Shown: piece after piece, positions 60,023 to 64,000 of the stretch
How the letters are laid out: the number at the start of each line of letters is the position of its first letter
Position numbering within the stretch: position 1 is the first letter of the stretch
Assembly (NCBI GenBank): GCA_963727755.1
Contig: CAVSHN010000016.1
Coordinates: 186,001 to 250,000 of the forward strand
Reading direction: 5' to 3'
DNA from: DASYAN01 sp963727755
GTDB lineage: Bacteria > Chloroflexota > Ktedonobacteria > Ktedonobacterales > Ktedonobacteraceae
DNA: 64,000 nucleotides
The notes under the pieces: model-generated
Database searches by the model: none
What the model was told of the DNA's origin: nothing
The model's input: the letters and a program-made list of their open reading frames with translations, nothing else
Program-made: the position numbers and the translations under genes

Positions 60023-63000
60023 ATGGATGCTAATGAGAACCTTGAGAAGAAGAGAAAAGACGCGATTACCCCCAACTCGCGCTGTGATTGCTGCGGTTTC
60101 TCTGCTCAGTCCCAAGCCGGGGACGATTGTCCCCGTTGTGGTTATCCTATTGATCCTGCTAAGGAAGAACAATTTCTGGAATCCTCTCTACGTTATCTTC
60201 AACGCGTGGCAATGCACGGTGATCCCGGTATAACTGTCACTCAACTCATCAAGAGGTATCAGCAGCGCCTGATTCACCTGGATTACCTCAAATTAATCCC
60301 TGATCCTGTGCTGCCCACTGCACTATCTGCCCAGTCTGCACAAAAGGTCAACCCCGAAACTGCTATTCACGAACAGACCTCAGAAGAGGCATCCACAAAC
60401 GTTGGGATGCAACCTTTATTCACTCCTGATGTTCCTCCTATATGGACTGTACCGATTCAACTGGCTGCTGCTAGTTCACCCTCTTCTAGTATGCCCATAC
60501 TTCCTCTTCAAGCAACAAGCGAGCGGGTCTTTTCGCTCAGATCCTTTCTAACCGACCAAACAATTAACATTATTGCTTCACTCGGAGCTTTTCTGATTCT
60601 TGTAGGATCATTGAGCTTTATCATCACAACAAGGGATTTGATGCTAGCATTCATCGTCATGATGATTGTACACAGTCTTTTTGGAATATCCGGGGCAATC
60701 TCTTATCGGTTCCGCAGTTTTCATGTTGTTGCAGTTATCTACACCGCTATCTTTGCTCTGCAAGTGCCTCTGGTAGGTTTTACAGCGTATCGATTGGTAG
60801 ATCAATTGGTCGCAAGACATCTCATCGAGCTTACGGTGCCAGATCTGGTAGTTATTGTTGCTGCCTATGCAGCTATTACTTATGGCTGGCTAGCTATCTA
60901 CCAGCAATTCGAACTTTTTGCATATCTATACGTCGTATCTCTGGCAATACTCGATCTTGCTGTCTGCTCCTCCTTTCATCTTGCATACTGGTGGTGGCCA
61001 GGTATGCTTATGCTACTTGCTTTGCCTTCACTCATTTCTGAAGCACGCATATCGTATCCTCTCTCATCATTTACCGAGAGCGTGACCATATTGAGCAGGC
61101 CAGTGCGCCTCTTGATGTTTACCTGTGTCGGCGTTTGTGCATCCGGTGCATTTATTACCACTCTCTACTCATTGATTATTGATGGGTGGCCTGGTCGATC
61201 AAACCTGGAGGTACGCTTTGCCATTGTCTACATGTTACTGCTCTTGCTCTGTTGGACTGCTCTCTTCGTGTGGTGTAGCGGGCGTACCCATTGGAGTATT
61301 TTTCTTCCATGCTTGTTCCTGGCCTGTGTTACGGCTAGCTCTTATGCTTTTAAATTCGACCACACAGGCTATGCTCTGGCATTTACTGCCGTCGCTGTAT
61401 TCTATCATGGACTCAACCGATTTATTCCACAATTGCTGCAACATTTTTATAATCTTGAACGAAACCTTGAATGTTCTGTTTTACTGATTGTAGCTTTTGT
61501 TCCATTGATTGTTTCACCATTACTACTAGACCAAATCTTTACACGTGCCTACAATCCACCGTCATCCACTTCTCTAGTTACAAATGCACCTGTTGTGGAT
61601 ATTATCCTACTTCTCATTGGGCTGGTCTTAACACTCAGCGTGATCGAGAGCCATACCGGACTGCGTAAGGGTCCTGCTGTGACACAACGTTCTGGGTGCT
61701 GGCTCTTGTTGCTTAGTGGATTTATCCTCAACTGGACTTATGGTATTGTTATCCTGTCTTTGAATGCTGAACCTGCTTGGTGTTTCCTGGGCTTAACGTT
61801 GATCCTAGTGGCACTGGCAGTTGCAGTTAGACGCTTTGTGAGTGTGATCTGGTCTGATCCGCTAGATGTCTTAGCCCTCGTCGATCTTGGCCTTACCTTA
61901 CTACTGAGCTTAAATCGCGGTACTGAGTATATTGTTGCCCTGCTACTTGGCTCTGCAGTACTTTCGTATGCTATCGCGCTCTATCAACGACGTCGGAATG
62001 CGCTTTGGTTGCCACTCATCTTTGGGGTATTAGCATGTCTACCTCTCTTGTTTCTTCCTCGTATGTTACTCGTGCTGAGTGTACTCCTGCCTCTCATACT
62101 AGCAGGGATGCACTTCCTAATTTCCCGCTATTGGAGAAGAGATGAAGTTCAGTCGCAGCAATTCGGTATGACATTCTGGATATGGCCAATCCTTGTTCTC
62201 GGGCCATTATATGGTATAGCCATCTTTTGGCATGATACATCGATGCCAATCAGTACAATGCAATCCTGGGTGGGCTTTCCATTTGCAGTCGCACTAGAGT
62301 TAGCTGTTCTGGCATTAGTATGGTATATCGCAGCGGCACTTGCTCGTGTCAAGATATGGTTATTCATCATGACGGTTTTTGCCGTTCTGGCTTTGTGGTC
62401 TGCCTCCCAGATGTTCTGGTGGTTGGTAGGAGCAGCTCCTGTGCTAGCTATACTGGGCTTGGGAATTAGCCACCTTGCTGGCAGAATCTGGGCCTTGCCG
62501 TTCTACGGGCTGGCCGTGCTGGCAGAAGTAATCATGGGGTGTACTGGTTATAGCCAGGGCTTAATTGCCCATACGATATGGGCACTACTGGGATTTGCTC
62601 TGCTTGTCTATCTGGTTGGAGTGGCTGAGCGATCGGCGATACTGGCACAAGTATTGACCTGGGTAGCTGCATGTTTTGCTTGCTGGTCTGTCTATTATGC
62701 TGGGCTACACGGCGACTACTTCTTCTCACCGCTTGTAGTTGTAACGTGTGCAGTGGTCGCAGTGGGAATTGGTTACCTCAAGTTTGTGATTTTCTCATCC
62801 TCTCCAGCGGTACTACAGCACAAACTTCTTTTGCGTGCTCTGCCATGGTATGCTACAGCTCTGTTTGCAGGGATACTAACAGGTATATACGGTATACTAT
62901 TGGGAGTTAACAAGCCGTTTTATGGCGCTGTACCAGATGCTCTGTTGATATACGCGCTCGTGGCCTATGGGGTCTTATTGCTCGAACGAAAAGCAACTTG

Positions 63001-64000
63001 GCTATGGCTGGTGGTTTGTTTCTCGCTCTGGGGAATACTTCTCTTCCCACAAACGTATAGCTGTGCTTTGCCGCTGAGTCCTACGCATTTCTTGCTCATA
63101 TGTGGGGCTCCTGTTTATAGCTTGGCAATTGTGGCACTAGCAAGCGGGTTGCTTGGAATACTCTCTGGTCAATTTACCAAAGGTCGTCTGGACAATAGGC
63201 AACGGTTAACCATGCTTGGGAGAAAATATGCTTGGAGCTGGCCCTGGTACCTGACCTCGCTGCTGGCTATTGGAGTAACCATCACATGGAATACCAATGT
63301 TGGCTCCATCCTTCCTCAAAACGTTTGGTTGAGTACTCTTGGCGTTTTCATCGTGCTCTGGTTAACAATCATGTTAGTGGAGCGCATGCCTGAGTCCCTG
63401 CTAGTTGTGACTATCTTAGCTGCATACACCATAGCGCAAACTGCATGGCCAATATGGCAAGTAATGGGAGCCTACAGTCTGCTCTGCGTGTGCCTCTTCG
63501 CCATGCAGTTCATCTGGCGTATACTGCCTCCAAAGGTATACGTGCTGTCAGCAGAGTCGTTGCATCGTCTTGTGACAATAGGCGGACTGGTGATCGTGAT
63601 ACTGGAAATTATCCTGCAAGGTGGGCTTCTCCCTCATGCTGGCATGCTTGCCCATGTTGGTACCAGTTCCCTCTGTTTGCTGGCTGCATCCTTGTCCTGG
63701 TATGGACACGTTGGTCGTCTCCAGCCGCTCCCGCTCGAACCGGCAATGCAACGTCTCTGCTATTATGGAGCTGGCTTGTTGCCTTTTCTCGTCATAAGCT
63801 GGGAATGGCTGGCTTTTGGGCAAACGGATCTCTCTCTGCTTGCTATCGCGCCAGCGACGTATCTGATCGTCGTCACTCCTTTCTTATCACGTGATATCGT
63901 ACTACCGCACAGAGAGCGTTTAGGTGGAATATGTGCAATTAGTGGGGCAATTGTTCTGTTATTGCCAACGCTCTGGTCTAGTTTCAGCCAGCAAAATCTC
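60023..64000 (+). CDS. Giant polytopic membrane protein with N-terminal zinc ribbon (SCO7613-like), cut by window end
   Basis: The frame starts at ATG 60023 (GGGAGAAGAGAC before it) and stays open to base 64000, 1326 codons, so the end is missing. Residues 21-39 form a zinc ribbon with paired cysteines (C21/C24 and C36/C39). A ~150-residue Pro/Ser linker follows, then more than 25 membrane spans in a continuous array starting near residue 185 (TINIIASLGAFLILVGSLSFII). The layout resembles the SCO7613-type membrane proteins of Actinobacteria and Ktedonobacteria. No enzymatic motif is visible. The intact open frame over 4 kb contrasts with other broken genes. Its function is unknown. Confidence 0.8.
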   Translation, partial: MDANENLEKKRKDAITPNSRCDCCGFSAQSQAGDDCPRCGYPIDPAKEEQFLESSLRYLQRVAMHGDPGITVTQLIKRYQQRLIHLDYLKLIPDPVLPTALSAQSAQKVNPETAIHEQTSEEASTNVGMQPLFTPDVPPIWTVPIQLAAASSPSSSMPILPLQATSERVFSLRSFLTDQTINIIASLGAFLILVGSLSFIITTRDLMLAFIVMMIVHSLFGISGAISYRFRSFHVVAVIYTAIFALQVPLVGFTAYRLVDQLVARHLIELTVPDLVVIVAAYAAITYGWLAIYQQFELFAYLYVVSLAILDLAVCSSFHLAYWWWPGMLMLLALPSLISEARISYPLSSFTESVTILSRPVRLLMFTCVGVCASGAFITTLYSLIIDGWPGRSNLEVRFAIVYMLLLLLCWTALFVWCSGRTHWSIFLPCLFLACVTASSYAFKFDHTGYALAFTAVAVFYHGLNRFIPQLLQHFYNLERNLECSVLLIVAFVPLIVSPLLLDQIFTRAYNPPSSTSLVTNAPVVDIILLLIGLVLTLSVIESHTGLRKGPAVTQRSGCWLLLLSGFILNWTYGIVILSLNAEPAWCFLGLTLILVALAVAVRRFVSVIWSDPLDVLALVDLGLTLLLSLNRGTEYIVALLLGSAVLSYAIALYQRRRNALWLPLIFGVLACLPLLFLPRMLLVLSVLLPLILAGMHFLISRYWRRDEVQSQQFGMTFWIWPILVLGPLYGIAIFWHDTSMPISTMQSWVGFPFAVALELAVLALVWYIAAALARVKIWLFIMTVFAVLALWSASQMFWWLVGAAPVLAILGLGISHLAGRIWALPFYGLAVLAEVIMGCTGYSQGLIAHTIWALLGFALLVYLVGVAERSAILAQVLTWVAACFACWSVYYAGLHGDYFFSPLVVVTCAVVAVGIGYLKFVIFSSSPAVLQHKLLLRALPWYATALFAGILTGIYGILLGVNKPFYGAVPDALLIYALVAYGVLLLERKATWLWLVVCFSLWGILLFPQTYSCALPLSPTHFLLICGAPVYSLAIVALASGLLGILSGQFTKGRLDNRQRLTMLGRKYAWSWPWYLTSLLAIGVTITWNTNVGSILPQNVWLSTLGVFIVLWLTIMLVERMPESLLVVTILAAYTIAQTAWPIWQVMGAYSLLCVCLFAMQFIWRILPPKVYVLSAESLHRLVTIGGLVIVILEIILQGGLLPHAGMLAHVGTSSLCLLAASLSWYGHVGRLQPLPLEPAMQRLCYYGAGLLPFLVISWEWLAFGQTDLSLLAIAPATYLIVVTPFLSRDIVLPHRERLGGICAISGAIVLLLPTLWSSFSQQNL

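Overview
The window looks like chromosomal DNA of a Ktedonobacteria-like Chloroflexota bacterium, probably soil-dwelling with a large genome. This is inferred from gene content, not proven: many protein kinases and WD40 proteins, a giant zinc-ribbon membrane protein, a squalene-hopene cyclase relic, thiazole/oxazole peptide genes, and IS elements of several families. A striking feature is the number of single-base frame breaks, many in homopolymers. They hit even the normally essential glmU, so many are probably uncorrected long-read indels. Type 'pseudogene' here means the frame is broken several times, or by an IS or a deletion; 'CDS' means intact or broken once. Coordinates of broken genes span the whole reconstructed gene.

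1-13 kb: an accessory, defence-like region on the minus strand. It has a fused Ser/Thr kinase and P-loop ATPase, an unrecognised 564-aa protein, and a very large protein with a PD-(D/E)XK-like motif that runs off the left edge and is split by an ISAzo13-type element. IS4-like and IS5-like elements follow; the second has cut the end of a small gene paired with a sigma factor.

13-26 kb: housekeeping and signalling genes. These are a GrpB-family protein, tRNA-Gly and tRNA-Pro, a DUF2795 protein, a ClC-type chloride channel with CBS domains, a TetR regulator, MurB, a universal stress protein, two histidine kinases and an OmpR-type response regulator. A duplicated ~85-bp element and a structured-looking leader lie around the two-component genes.

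26-34.8 kb: metabolic genes, several damaged. These are an FAD/Fe-S oxidase with an internal deletion, an enolase-superfamily enzyme and a GH15 glucoamylase-like enzyme, followed by an exported repeat protein, a 22-bp tandem repeat, a hypothetical protein and an HPP membrane protein.

34.8-42 kb: the main find, a thiazole/oxazole-modified (TOMM) RiPP cluster. It contains an active-type YcaO fused to an E1-like docking domain, a second E1-like/degenerate YcaO partner, a Cys/Ser-rich precursor with a double-glycine leader, and a divergent C39-peptidase ABC transporter that would cut and export the product. No dehydrogenase is visible.

42-64 kb: envelope and protease genes (M50 protease, HtrA with an in-frame stop, BON protein, S41 protease), a membrane pseudokinase with an extracellular carbohydrate-binding-like domain, HMG-CoA lyase, a CNNM/CorC protein, GlmU, tRNA-Gln, an excisionase-like HTH protein, an NRAMP transporter, a CHAP amidohydrolase, a Tat-type WD40 protein and the start of a giant polytopic membrane protein.
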